From contig JAYSBP010000001.1 in assembly GCA_041915365.1 (NCBI GenBank), positions 255,124 to 319,123 of the forward strand: a DNA stretch of 64,000 bases. Direction: 5' to 3'. Made by a program: the position numbers and the translations under genes. Source of the stretch: UBA6016 sp041915365 (GTDB lineage Bacteria; Campylobacterota; Campylobacteria; Campylobacterales; UBA6016). The first letter of the stretch is position 1; each line of letters starts with the position of its first letter. This document shows positions 16,614-24,628 of this stretch, piece by piece. The notes beneath the pieces are model-generated. The model was not told the DNA's origin. It did not search any database and saw only the letters and a program-made list of their open reading frames with translations.

Positions 16614-19160
16614 CTATGCTCCCAGTTTTGATTTCACAAATTCCAATGCCGCCGTTTTTAGCTCATCTTTTTTGCTGACATCTTTTGCACTTCCGCTTGC
16701 AAAGTCTGGCCTGCCACCGCCTTTGCCATCAGCTGCCGCAAGAGCGGTTTTGAGCCATTCTCCTGCATTCACTTCCACACCTTTTGTGCCGCAAACGGCC
16801 GATATTTTGTCATCGCCAACTTCGAGCAACATTATTGCCGCTTTGTTGTATTTGTTTTTCAACTCATCTACAAGCGCTTTAGCATCCACGCCGTCTACAA
16901 AATCGCATACCACTTTTGCGCCGTTCATATCAAGTGTTTCAAGCTCTGTTTTAGTGCCGCTTTGAGCTTTGGCTAGTTTTTCTTTTAGTTCTTTTATTTC
17001 GGCTCTCAGTCTTGTGACTCCGGCTTTTAGGTCTTTATTTTTTAGCTCACTCTCAAGCTCCTCAACCGCAGCCCTGAAGCCTTTTGCGTATTCGACTGCA
17101 GCCAGACCAGCCACGCCCTCTATACGTCTCACACCAGCAGATACGCCGCTCTCTTTTACTATATAAAAGCTGCCTATCTCGCCCGTAGAGCATGTATGTG
17201 TACCGCCACAAAGCTCCACAGAGGCATCACCAAAGCTCACAACTCTTACGCTGTCACCGTATTTTTCGCCAAATAACGCCATCGCACCACTGTTTTTGGC
17301 ATCTTCCACGGCCATAACTTCTGTTTTACCGCCAATATTTCTAGCTATTAAGGCGTTTACCTTTGTCTCAACTTCTGCTATTTGTTCGTCACTCATCGCT
17401 TTTGGAGCCGTAAAGTCAAATCTAAGACGCTTATCATCCACATCGCTACCGGCTTGCGTAACAGTATTTCCAAGCACTTCCCTTAAAACCGCATGAAGTA
17501 AGTGCGTGCAAGAGTGATGTTTTGCACTCTCGGCTCTAGCATTTGATACTACTGCTCTTACAGTATCGCCCACGGATATTTTGCCGCTCACGTCTACCTT
17601 TGAGAGATTTAGTTCAAAAAACTTTCTAGTGTCAAGAACGACTCCTTTTCCGGCCAACTCTCCCGTGTCACCCGCCTGACCACCGCTTGCAGCGTAAAAA
17701 GGCGTAGTATCTAGCATCACCCAGCCATTGCCAGTTAGCTCTTTTGTGGCTTTAAAGTCTGCATCTAGTAGCGCAAGCACTTTTGCATCGGCTTCAAGTC
17801 TGTCATATCCTATAAACTCATTTTTGCCGAATTTCTCAAGAAGTTCTTTAAAATCACCCTCGTTTGCGGCGTCCCCGCTACCTTTCCAAGCCGCTTTAGC
17901 CCTCTCTCTTTGCTCTTTCATCTTCGCATCAAAGCCGTCATTGTCGAGAGCCACATTTTTTTCTCTTAGCATATCCTCCGTGAGGTCAAGAGGAAAACCG
18001 AATGTGTCATACAGCTTGAACGCCGTTTCACCGCTAAATATTTTTGGGTTCATCGCCATCTCTTTTTCAAATAGCTCCATTCCCGCAAATATCGTAGAGA
18101 AAAATCTCTCTTCTTCGGCCTTGATACTCTCTTTGACATACTCGGCTTTTTCCGCTAGATACGGATATCCGTGACCCATTAAGGAGACAAGAGCATCATA
18201 AAGCGCATACAAAAACGGCTCTTTAAATCCTAGTTTGTATCCGTGTCTTACCGCTCTTCTAAGTATCCTTCGTAAGACATACCCACGACCTTCTTTGTCA
18301 AATGTCACGCCCTGCGCTACAAGGAAGCTAACAGCCCTTAGGTGGTCTGCGATTACACGGTAGCTGGCACCAGATACGTACTCATATTTTTTGCCGACTT
18401 TTGCTTCAATCGCATCGATTAGTGGCATAAATAGTGAACTGTCGTAGTTTGAAAATCTGCCCTCTTTGATAGCCGTGATTCTCTCCAGTCCCATACCGGT
18501 GTCAATCGAAGGTTTCGGCAAAGGCACCATAGACCCGTCTTCAAATCTTTGGTATTGCATAAATACAAGATTCCAAATCTCTAAAAATCTATCGCCGTCG
18601 CCACCGAAATAATCCTCGGAGGTATTAAATCTCTCCGCTCCTTGGTCTACATATATCTCAGAACACGGTCCGCAGGGGCCGGTATCCCCCATCTGCCAAA
18701 AGTTATCTTTGTCGCCCATTCTGACTATTCTGTCTTTTGCGATGTACTTTTCCCAAATCTTAGCTGCTTCATCATCGCTGTCATGCACGGAAATCCATAG
18801 CTTGTCCTTTGGCAAGTCCATCTCGCCAGTCACAAACTCCCAAGCGTATTTAATGGCATCTTCTTTAAAATAATCGCCAAAAGAGAAATTGCCTAGCATC
18901 TCAAAAAATGTATGATGTCTAGCAGTAAAGCCCACATTTTCAAGGTCGTTATGCTTGCCACCCGCTCTAATGCAAGTCTGACTGCTAGTTGCTCTAGGGG
19001 GATTTGGCACGGGTACTTCGCCTGTAAATATACTCTTAAACTGCACCATTCCGGCATTGGTAAAAAGCAGGCTTGCATCGTCCGGAACTAGCGGGGAGCT
19101 ATCTACAACGCTATGTCCTTTTGACGCAAAATAATCCAAAAATGATTTTCTAATGTCCAT
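16614..19160 (-). CDS. alaS: Alanyl-tRNA synthetase
   Basis: Class II synthetase that charges tRNA-Ala and edits Ser/Gly mischarging. Order of parts: catalytic core with TSSQTCIRAGGKHNDLENVG and RHHTFFEMLGNFSFGDYF, tRNA recognition domain, editing domain with HSCTHLLH and CGGTHTCSTGEIG (zinc ligands), then a coiled coil and the C-terminal DHHA1 domain ending GKGGGRPDFASG. The 848 residues match the family (about 850-876). It lies directly upstream of the CopD-like gene. No T-box leader is visible in the short 56-base gap to argB. Confidence 0.97.
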   Translation of the reverse strand: MDIRKSFLDYFASKGHSVVDSSPLVPDDASLLFTNAGMVQFKSIFTGEVPVPNPPRATSSQTCIRAGGKHNDLENVGFTARHHTFFEMLGNFSFGDYFKEDAIKYAWEFVTGEMDLPKDKLWISVHDSDDEAAKIWEKYIAKDRIVRMGDKDNFWQMGDTGPCGPCSEIYVDQGAERFNTSEDYFGGDGDRFLEIWNLVFMQYQRFEDGSMVPLPKPSIDTGMGLERITAIKEGRFSNYDSSLFMPLIDAIEAKVGKKYEYVSGASYRVIADHLRAVSFLVAQGVTFDKEGRGYVLRRILRRAVRHGYKLGFKEPFLYALYDALVSLMGHGYPYLAEKAEYVKESIKAEEERFFSTIFAGMELFEKEMAMNPKIFSGETAFKLYDTFGFPLDLTEDMLREKNVALDNDGFDAKMKEQRERAKAAWKGSGDAANEGDFKELLEKFGKNEFIGYDRLEADAKVLALLDADFKATKELTGNGWVMLDTTPFYAASGGQAGDTGELAGKGVVLDTRKFFELNLSKVDVSGKISVGDTVRAVVSNARAESAKHHSCTHLLHAVLREVLGNTVTQAGSDVDDKRLRFDFTAPKAMSDEQIAEVETKVNALIARNIGGKTEVMAVEDAKNSGAMALFGEKYGDSVRVVSFGDASVELCGGTHTCSTGEIGSFYIVKESGVSAGVRRIEGVAGLAAVEYAKGFRAAVEELESELKNKDLKAGVTRLRAEIKELKEKLAKAQSGTKTELETLDMNGAKVVCDFVDGVDAKALVDELKNKYNKAAIMLLEVGDDKISAVCGTKGVEVNAGEWLKTALAAADGKGGGRPDFASGSAKDVSKKDELKTAALEFVKSKLGA

Positions 19161-19216
19161 TAACGACTCTTTAATATTTAAAAATTATGTGTAAAAAATG
19201 CGTGGATTATACCAAA

Positions 19217-20065
19217 CTAGAGTGAAATTTCCGTGCCTATTCCATCTACAGTAAACAGCTCAAGCAATATTGAGTGTTCAACCCTGCCGTCTATTATGTG
19301 TGCTTTCTCCACGCCACCGTCTACTGCTTTCAGGCAAGCTTCTACTTTTGGAATCATTCCGCCCGCTATCGTGCCATCTTTTATTAGATTATCTATTTTG
19401 CTCTTGTTCAAACTTGCTAGTAAGTTTTTTTCTTTGTTAAGAACCCCAGCCGTATCTGTCATAAATATCACTTTTTTTGCCTTTACTGCCACAGCAACAG
19501 CTGAAGCTAGCGTATCCGCATTGATGTTGTAGCCAGGATGCCCGAGGCTTTCGCCCTCAGCAATGGAGGCTATGACCGGAACAAACTTCTCATCAAGCAC
19601 TTGCTCAACTATCGACGGGTCCACGTCCGTAACTTCTCCAGTTAGCCCCATGCCTTCAGCCAAAGGCTTTGCTCTAAAAAAAGATGAGCTTTTGCCGTTT
19701 AGTCCTATGGCTTTTGCACCATGCCCGCAAAGGAGAGAAACTATTTCATTATTAATAGAACCCCAGAGCACCATTTCCACAATCTCCATCGTTGCTTCAT
19801 CGGTTACACGAATGCCGTCTATAAATTTTGGCTCGATATTTAGCTTCTCAAGCATTCTATTGATGTCTTTGCCGCCGCCGTGAACTATGATGGGCTTCAC
19901 CCCGACAAGCGTTAGAAGCAGTATATCTCTAGCAAAAGATGTTTTTAGCTCATCAGATATTTGCGCCGCACCACCGTATTTTATAACCATCGTTTGACCG
20001 CTAAACTCTTTTATATAAGGTAGCGCATTTAAGAGTGTTTTGGCCGTTTCAACTTTTTTGTGCAT
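19217..20065 (-). CDS. argB: Acetylglutamate kinase
   Basis: Phosphorylates N-acetylglutamate in arginine synthesis. The N-terminal MVIKYGGAAQ is the phosphate-binding motif, PIIVHGGGKDIN the nucleotide loop, and GLNGKSSS and YNINADTLASAVA bind substrate. Length (282) is normal; the N-terminal helix (KVETAKTLLNALPYIKEF) is of the kind found in hexameric, arginine-feedback-inhibited enzymes. It is the first gene of the minus-strand run, with about 180 bases of upstream DNA shared with the divergent taxis genes. Confidence 0.96.
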   Translation of the reverse strand: MHKKVETAKTLLNALPYIKEFSGQTMVIKYGGAAQISDELKTSFARDILLLTLVGVKPIIVHGGGKDINRMLEKLNIEPKFIDGIRVTDEATMEIVEMVLWGSINNEIVSLLCGHGAKAIGLNGKSSSFFRAKPLAEGMGLTGEVTDVDPSIVEQVLDEKFVPVIASIAEGESLGHPGYNINADTLASAVAVAVKAKKVIFMTDTAGVLNKEKNLLASLNKSKIDNLIKDGTIAGGMIPKVEACLKAVDGGVEKAHIIDGRVEHSILLELFTVDGIGTEISL

Positions 20066-20141
20066 ATTTCAAAGTCCACTTATAAATATTTTCGTAATTT
20101 TTGCAAAACCTTGCTTTAGTCCAAAAGGGTTACGCCGTAGT

Positions 20142-20149
20142 TTCGATAG
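20142..20149 (+). promoter_or_regulatory. Weak sigma-28-like -10 upstream of the taxis receptor genes
   Basis: TTCGATAG on the plus strand resembles the FliA -10 and the flagellin promoter's TTCGATAT. Fifteen bases upstream is AAAA rather than TAAA. Chemotaxis genes are often FliA-dependent, but the match is partial and the box is 100 bases from the PAS gene, so this is tentative. A TACAAT further down (20171-20176) is an alternative sigma-70 -10. Confidence 0.25.
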
Positions 20150-20248
20150 TCACGCTTTTGCCTTCCGTTTTTGTTACAATTTAGCATAGTTTTGGAACAA
20201 TATTTTCTTGTAAAATAAAAAAGCAGATGAAAACAATAAAGGGTATAG

Positions 20249-20752
20249 ATGAGCCATGCTACGCCGACAGGCACAGAAATATCGTTTCCCGATGGAGAAT
20301 TTATAGTCTCAAAGACCGATCTTAAAGGTCGAATAACTTACGGAAATGAACTGTTTATTAAAATGAGCGGCTACGCCGAAGAGGAGTTGCTTGGCGCTCC
20401 GCACAGCATACTAAGGCATCCTGATATGCCAAAAGCCGTATTCAAACTTCTTTGGGACACCATCGCAAAAGGCGAAGAAATATTTGCTTTCGTAAACAAC
20501 CTCTCAAAAAGCGGGGCTAACTACTGGGTAAAAGCGCAAGTTACACCGTCTTTTGACGATCAAGGTACGATAATCGCATACCACTCAGTCAGAAGAAGAC
20601 CGAAAAAAGAGTCTATAGAATTAATATCAAAAGTTTATGCAGAGATGCTAAGAATAGAAAAATCTAGCGGCGTAGATGCATCTTTTAAATATCTTGCAAA
20701 TATTTTGGACAGCAAAGGGGTCAGTTATGACGAATTTATCCTCTCTATCTAA
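20249..20752 (+). CDS. Aer-like PAS-domain sensor, partner of the adjacent chemoreceptor
   Basis: 167-residue cytoplasmic protein that is essentially one PAS domain (about 15-120) plus a short helical tail. The motif ILRHPDMPKAVFKLLWDTIA followed by GANYWVKAQVTP is the signature of Aer/CetB-type redox-sensing PAS domains that bind FAD. Length and position match CetB of Campylobacter, which works with a separate membrane chemoreceptor (CetA) in energy taxis. The ATG has AAAGGG five bases upstream. Its 3' end overlaps the downstream receptor start by 26 bases, pointing to coupled synthesis. Redox sensing is inferred; FAD binding is not shown. Confidence 0.85.
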   Translation: MSHATPTGTEISFPDGEFIVSKTDLKGRITYGNELFIKMSGYAEEELLGAPHSILRHPDMPKAVFKLLWDTIAKGEEIFAFVNNLSKSGANYWVKAQVTPSFDDQGTIIAYHSVRRRPKKESIELISKVYAEMLRIEKSSGVDASFKYLANILDSKGVSYDEFILSI

Positions 20753-22160
20753 GGCAAAATATCTAGCAATTGCGCTCTTTATTACACTTTCAATAGGCTT
20801 TGCGACAGAGACGGCGGTCCTCGGATTTCACTGGACTTATCTATTTGGCGTCATCAATCTAGTGGGCATAGTGGTTTTATACTTTCATGTAGCAAAAGTT
20901 CAAAGATGCGTACTAGGATTTTCGTCTGTAGTACACGATGTAAATAACGGAAAGTTTGAAAGTAGACTAACAAATATTAGCGACGGTGGCGAGCTAAACG
21001 AAGCTTGCTGGGCTGTAAATAATATGCTTGACAAAATAGAGGTGTTTATGCGAGAAATTCGTACGTCTATTTCAAAAGCCGGTCAAGGCGTATTTTATCG
21101 CAAACTAATAACGGATGGCTTACCGGGACAATTTGCGTTAAATGCTTCACTTGTTAACGGCGCATTGGAAGCGATGGAAAAAAATGCAAGACAAACAAAA
21201 AGAACGCAGCTAAACTCAGAACTTGGAAGCATAGGCAAGGGTATTTCAGGCGGACTTTTTGTCGTAGAAGATGATCTCAAAAAAAGCGTAGACAAACTAA
21301 GATTTATAAGCTCTGAGAGTGCAAATACGGCGGCACAATCAAGAGAGAGCATAGCCGCTCTTGAAGAAATAGTAGAAAAACTAAATATATTGCTCTCAAG
21401 AATAGACTCCTCAAACGACAAAATAGAGGCTTTGACATCTAGAACTACAGAGATTAATTCTGTTGTCAACCTAATCAAAGATATAGCCGACCAGACAAAT
21501 CTTCTAGCCCTGAATGCAGCGATAGAGGCCGCAAGAGCGGGTGAACATGGTAGAGGATTTGCGGTTGTTGCCGACGAAGTGCGAAAGCTAGCGGAGAGAA
21601 CTCAAAAGGCGACTGGAGAGATAGCAATATCTATACAAACTCTTCAGCAAGAGGCAAGCGAAATCAGCCAAAATTCTGAAGAGATGACAGAGATAGCCAA
21701 AGTATCTGGAACATCCATAGAAGAATTCAAAGGGACCGTATACGGATTTAACGAAAATGCGAACAGCGTCAACAATCTTGCCGTATCGCTTGAAAATATG
21801 AACTCTCTTATTTTGGCAAAGATGGACCACATCATTTTCAAATCAAACGTCTACTCATCGCTATTTCACTCATCAAACAAAGTAGAAATCGGTGACTCGC
21901 ACTCTTGTAAGTTTGGCAAATGGTATGATGAAGAAGCAAAAAAAATCTTCGGCAATGCTCCGTCTTTCGCAATGATAGCCGGATGCCACGGCGATATACA
22001 CAAATATGCCAGAAACAATATGGAATTCATACAGCCTACCGACAGAGTTGTTGAGAACAAAGAGCAAATTTTTGACAACCTCAGCAAAATGGAAGAGGCA
22101 AGCGAAAAAATGTTTGAACTAATGGATAGGGTGCTGGAAGAATCGGGGCGAGGCAAATAA
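20727..22160 (+). CDS. Methyl-accepting chemotaxis protein with C-terminal CZB zinc domain
   Basis: Membrane chemoreceptor without a periplasmic sensor. Two close hydrophobic helices (about 11-31 and 36-55) form a hairpin, followed by a HAMP-like linker and the cytoplasmic coiled coil with the tip IADQTNLLALNAAIEAARAG. The last 120 residues form a CZB domain: His in MDHIIFK, Cys in CKFGKWYDEE, and two His in CHGDIHKY give the 3His/1Cys zinc site. The start at ATG 20727 has AAAGGGG six bases upstream; the longer upstream reading frame lacks one. It likely takes its signal from the overlapping PAS protein, as CetA does from CetB. CZB domains sense zinc or oxidants such as HOCl in other bacteria. 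Confidence 0.9.
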   Translation: MTNLSSLSKAKYLAIALFITLSIGFATETAVLGFHWTYLFGVINLVGIVVLYFHVAKVQRCVLGFSSVVHDVNNGKFESRLTNISDGGELNEACWAVNNMLDKIEVFMREIRTSISKAGQGVFYRKLITDGLPGQFALNASLVNGALEAMEKNARQTKRTQLNSELGSIGKGISGGLFVVEDDLKKSVDKLRFISSESANTAAQSRESIAALEEIVEKLNILLSRIDSSNDKIEALTSRTTEINSVVNLIKDIADQTNLLALNAAIEAARAGEHGRGFAVVADEVRKLAERTQKATGEIAISIQTLQQEASEISQNSEEMTEIAKVSGTSIEEFKGTVYGFNENANSVNNLAVSLENMNSLILAKMDHIIFKSNVYSSLFHSSNKVEIGDSHSCKFGKWYDEEAKKIFGNAPSFAMIAGCHGDIHKYARNNMEFIQPTDRVVENKEQIFDNLSKMEEASEKMFELMDRVLEESGRGK

Positions 22161-22172
22161 GCAAAAGAGAGG

Positions 22173-22523
22173 CTAAGCTATAAGAGCCGCCTCTTCTTTG
22201 GCTTTTTCAAACTCTGCCTTTGCTGCCGCTATCCTCTGCAAAAATACGCCGCCGACATCCGCAGACGACGGATATTCGCCCATTATGCTTTTGTACTGCT
22301 CAGCTTTGTAATCCACGAAAGACGAAAACGCATCTACTATTTTGATAAAATCTTCAGTTCTTTGCACAAGGGCAAATATCTCTTTGAGCATTCTCTTTCG
22401 CTCTTGAAGCTGGACGGCAAATCCGCAAGAAATAGCGATAGCCGACAAGTCAGACTTTGAGATATAAACACCGCTTAGCAGTGGGGATAAAATATATTTT
22501 GTAAGTTTAGATTCTTCTTCCAT
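22173..22523 (-). CDS. Hypothetical protein of the molybdoenzyme accessory cluster
   Basis: Unrecognised 116-residue protein, predicted soluble and almost wholly helical, with many Lys/Glu/Ala and two Cys-free halves. No motif was identified. It is the last gene of the run TorD chaperone, polyferredoxin, AroE-like protein, this gene, four bases after its upstream neighbour, so a role in molybdoenzyme maturation is possible but rests on context only. It converges on the chemoreceptor gene with 12 bases between the stops. Confidence 0.65.
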   Translation of the reverse strand: MEEESKLTKYILSPLLSGVYISKSDLSAIAISCGFAVQLQERKRMLKEIFALVQRTEDFIKIVDAFSSFVDYKAEQYKSIMGEYPSSADVGGVFLQRIAAAKAEFEKAKEEAALIA

Positions 22524-22527
22524 TTTC

Positions 22528-22980
22528 CTACTCTCTTGTTAAAATAGACTCTCTGGGCGCACTCTCTTTTAGCGTCTTTAACACATCTGTGGGCAGACTA
22601 GGATAACGTCCAAACCACTCAAAAAAGTTTAGCTTCGCTTCTTCTAGCATTGCCTCCTCGGATTCATTTAAAGACGGGGTAAATAACGGCACTAAAGCAC
22701 CGTCTTTGATTTGTATCGAAGCGACAAAACCGTCGGTTTTTCCAAAAAAACTTAAAAGCTCCGGCAAATTAGCGCTCTCTTTGTCTATCAAAACACTCTC
22801 GAATTGGCTTTGCCCGAGGTTTTCAAGCGTAAAAGTCATTTTGCCCGCCGGAACGCTCATATTTACAAAGGCGGCATCCACGCCATTTGTCTCAAATATA
22901 TAGTTGTACATCTGATAAAGCCTGCTTGCCGATAAGTTTTCCCCCATCAGGGCAAACAATCTAGTATTTTTACCTATCAT
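22528..22980 (-). CDS. Hypothetical protein resembling an AroE N-terminal domain
   Basis: 150-residue protein of unknown function. Its start (TRLFALMGENLSASRLYQMY followed by NYIFETNGVDAAFVNMSVP) reads like the N-terminal substrate domain of shikimate dehydrogenase, where FAVIG.PI.HS.SP..HN..F...G....Y....V is usual. The Rossmann NADPH domain is absent, and the catalytic Lys/Asp pattern is not evident. The ATG overlaps the stop of the upstream polyferredoxin gene by four bases, so the two are probably translated together. The AroE resemblance is my reading of sequence pattern and needs a profile search. Confidence 0.6.
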   Translation of the reverse strand: MIGKNTRLFALMGENLSASRLYQMYNYIFETNGVDAAFVNMSVPAGKMTFTLENLGQSQFESVLIDKESANLPELLSFFGKTDGFVASIQIKDGALVPLFTPSLNESEEAMLEEAKLNFFEWFGRYPSLPTDVLKTLKESAPRESILTRE

Positions 22981-23930
22981 AATCCAAGCAACTCCCTAGC
23001 GTCTTCGCTCTCTTTTGTACATCTGGCACACTCATCGGTCTCTGCGGCAAAAACGGCTCCGCAGGTAGGGCATAATTTAGCCGCAAATTTCTTTAACACC
23101 TTTTTTTTTCTTTCGGCAAACACCGACAGAGTTACGACAGGCAAAGACGTAATAGATTTTTTCTCACATACGTCCTCGCATAGCTTGCACTTTAGACACA
23201 GGTGTGCGCTAAAAATAATCGCATTTTTCATAGCCGTAGTCTCTAATGCACCGCTCGGGCACAGATTATAGCAAAGCGAGCAATTATCGCAAGTATCATC
23301 TATATGCTTTTCGGTAGCAAAGCTAAGTGGATAAGACGAGTCGGTCTCGGTCTCTTTTGGTCTGTGTTCCGCACAAAAAGACAAAAAAAGCTCCCTTTTT
23401 TGTGGAAGTTTTTTTTGTTTTAAAAGCAAGTAGTCAACGGAGTTTTTATACTCTTCATCCGTTTTTACTGCTTCACTTGCAGCGCTTATGCCCTCTTTTG
23501 TAAACATCCTAAAAAGCACTCTTTTCGAGCCGTCAATAGGCTGTTCTTTTTGCCCTTCTTTTTGGCTTACGGTTACTTTGTTGGCAATACCAAAAGCCGC
23601 CAAAATCGCATTTGCCTCATCCACTTTATTTTGTTGCAACGAATTAGAGTTTAGCTTTGCGTCGATAAGTAGCTCTATATCTGTATCTTTTGCTAGACAA
23701 ATCAGCTCTTCAACAGAGCAAGAAGTGATATTCGCATCTTTGACGCCAATCGCTCCAGTCGGGCAAATACCTACACAGTCGCCACATTCGGTGCATATCT
23801 TATGGTCTATTTTGACAACATTTGAAGATATATTCACCGCACCGACCAAGCAGTTATCTTTGCATACAGAACACTCAGAGCTGATGCTCAAAGTTCGAAC
23901 ACAGTTTTCCGCTAAAAGCGTTATGCTCAT
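22977..23930 (-). CDS. Polyferredoxin-type 4Fe-4S protein
   Basis: 317-residue soluble iron-sulfur protein. Cys clusters appear in order: an N-terminal CSVCKDNCLVGA, CTECGDCVGICPTGA, then after a 140-residue Cys-poor middle CDNCSLCYNLCPSGA and CLKCKLCEDVCEKKS, and finally CPTCG...CARC, which looks like a zinc ribbon or rubredoxin-like knuckle. So up to four ferredoxin-type clusters are possible. No signal peptide or membrane span, so cytoplasmic. It overlaps the TorD-type chaperone gene by four bases and the next gene by four. A role in electron supply or cluster assembly for the molybdoenzyme is inferred from context. Confidence 0.78.
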   Translation of the reverse strand: MSITLLAENCVRTLSISSECSVCKDNCLVGAVNISSNVVKIDHKICTECGDCVGICPTGAIGVKDANITSCSVEELICLAKDTDIELLIDAKLNSNSLQQNKVDEANAILAAFGIANKVTVSQKEGQKEQPIDGSKRVLFRMFTKEGISAASEAVKTDEEYKNSVDYLLLKQKKLPQKRELFLSFCAEHRPKETETDSSYPLSFATEKHIDDTCDNCSLCYNLCPSGALETTAMKNAIIFSAHLCLKCKLCEDVCEKKSITSLPVVTLSVFAERKKKVLKKFAAKLCPTCGAVFAAETDECARCTKESEDARELLGL

Positions 23931-24538
23931 TTAGAGCAGAGCTCCTCATAATCGGAGAGTAAAAACTCAAGAGCTATCTCAGCCACATCTTTGTAAAAAG
24001 GAGATTTGGAAGCATCCAAAAGAGCAGGCAAAAACATCATTGCGAAGCCCAGCAGATGACCATTTATAAACTCTTTTTGCACGCCCCTGATAGTCTCCGC
24101 ATATTCGCTTTGACCTTCATTCAAGGCCTCTCTCTCGCTTTTTACCAAATTCATCAAAAACTCAAATTCGACACCTATGTGATCGCCGGATACAACCCTA
24201 GCTCTCATAAGTTCTACGTCAAACCCATATTTTTTATAATAAACCATAGCCTCGTTATCTGTGCCAGAATTTACCATCTGGTCTTCTGAGGTATAGAAGC
24301 TCTCATAGGGGGCAAGTCTAATAAGAAACAAATCGGCATAGTGACTTGCCAAATCTTGAACGATGCTCTCCACATCTCCGCCAAGATAGTCATCATCTTC
24401 TTTTGAATATACAAAAAGTGTTTTCAGCGTCTCATCCGAGCGTATAGCCTCTATCGTATCTTTATCTATCTCTGCTATCAAAAGCCTTGAGATAAGCGTA
24501 TAGTAAAACTCTCTAAGTCTCTGTTTTTCGCTAGCCAC
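23927..24538 (-). CDS. TorD/DmsD-family molybdoenzyme chaperone
   Basis: Cytoplasmic all-helical chaperone of the TorD (REMP) family, which binds the Tat leader of a molybdoenzyme and helps cofactor insertion. The family core appears as APYESFYTSEDQM, the (Y/F)..(Y/F)..(D/E) segment after LFLIRL, and GDHIGVEFEFLMNL, matching the E.DH...EL.FM motif. The start is GTG at 24538-24536 with AAAGG nine bases upstream. Length (203) is normal. It lies immediately downstream of the Tat-signal molybdoenzyme but beyond a terminator, so its dose may be uncoupled from that of the enzyme. Confidence 0.85.
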   Translation of the reverse strand: MASEKQRLREFYYTLISRLLIAEIDKDTIEAIRSDETLKTLFVYSKEDDDYLGGDVESIVQDLASHYADLFLIRLAPYESFYTSEDQMVNSGTDNEAMVYYKKYGFDVELMRARVVSGDHIGVEFEFLMNLVKSEREALNEGQSEYAETIRGVQKEFINGHLLGFAMMFLPALLDASKSPFYKDVAEIALEFLLSDYEELCSK

Positions 24539-24582
24539 TAGGTATACCTTTAATTCATTTTTCTAAATTGTACCAATACGAC

Positions 24583-24621
24583 TTAAAAAAATAAAAAACC
24601 GAAAGCCCTAAGGCTCTCGGT
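24583..24621 (-). terminator. Intrinsic terminator of the molybdoenzyme operon
   Basis: On the minus strand ACCGAGAGCC pairs with GGCTTTCGGT (arms 24621-24612 and 24607-24598) around the loop TTAG, ten pairs including one G-T, followed by T6-A-T7. It starts eight bases after the catalytic subunit stop. It separates the structural genes from the chaperone genes that follow. Confidence 0.88.
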
Positions 24622-24628
24622 AAAAGCT

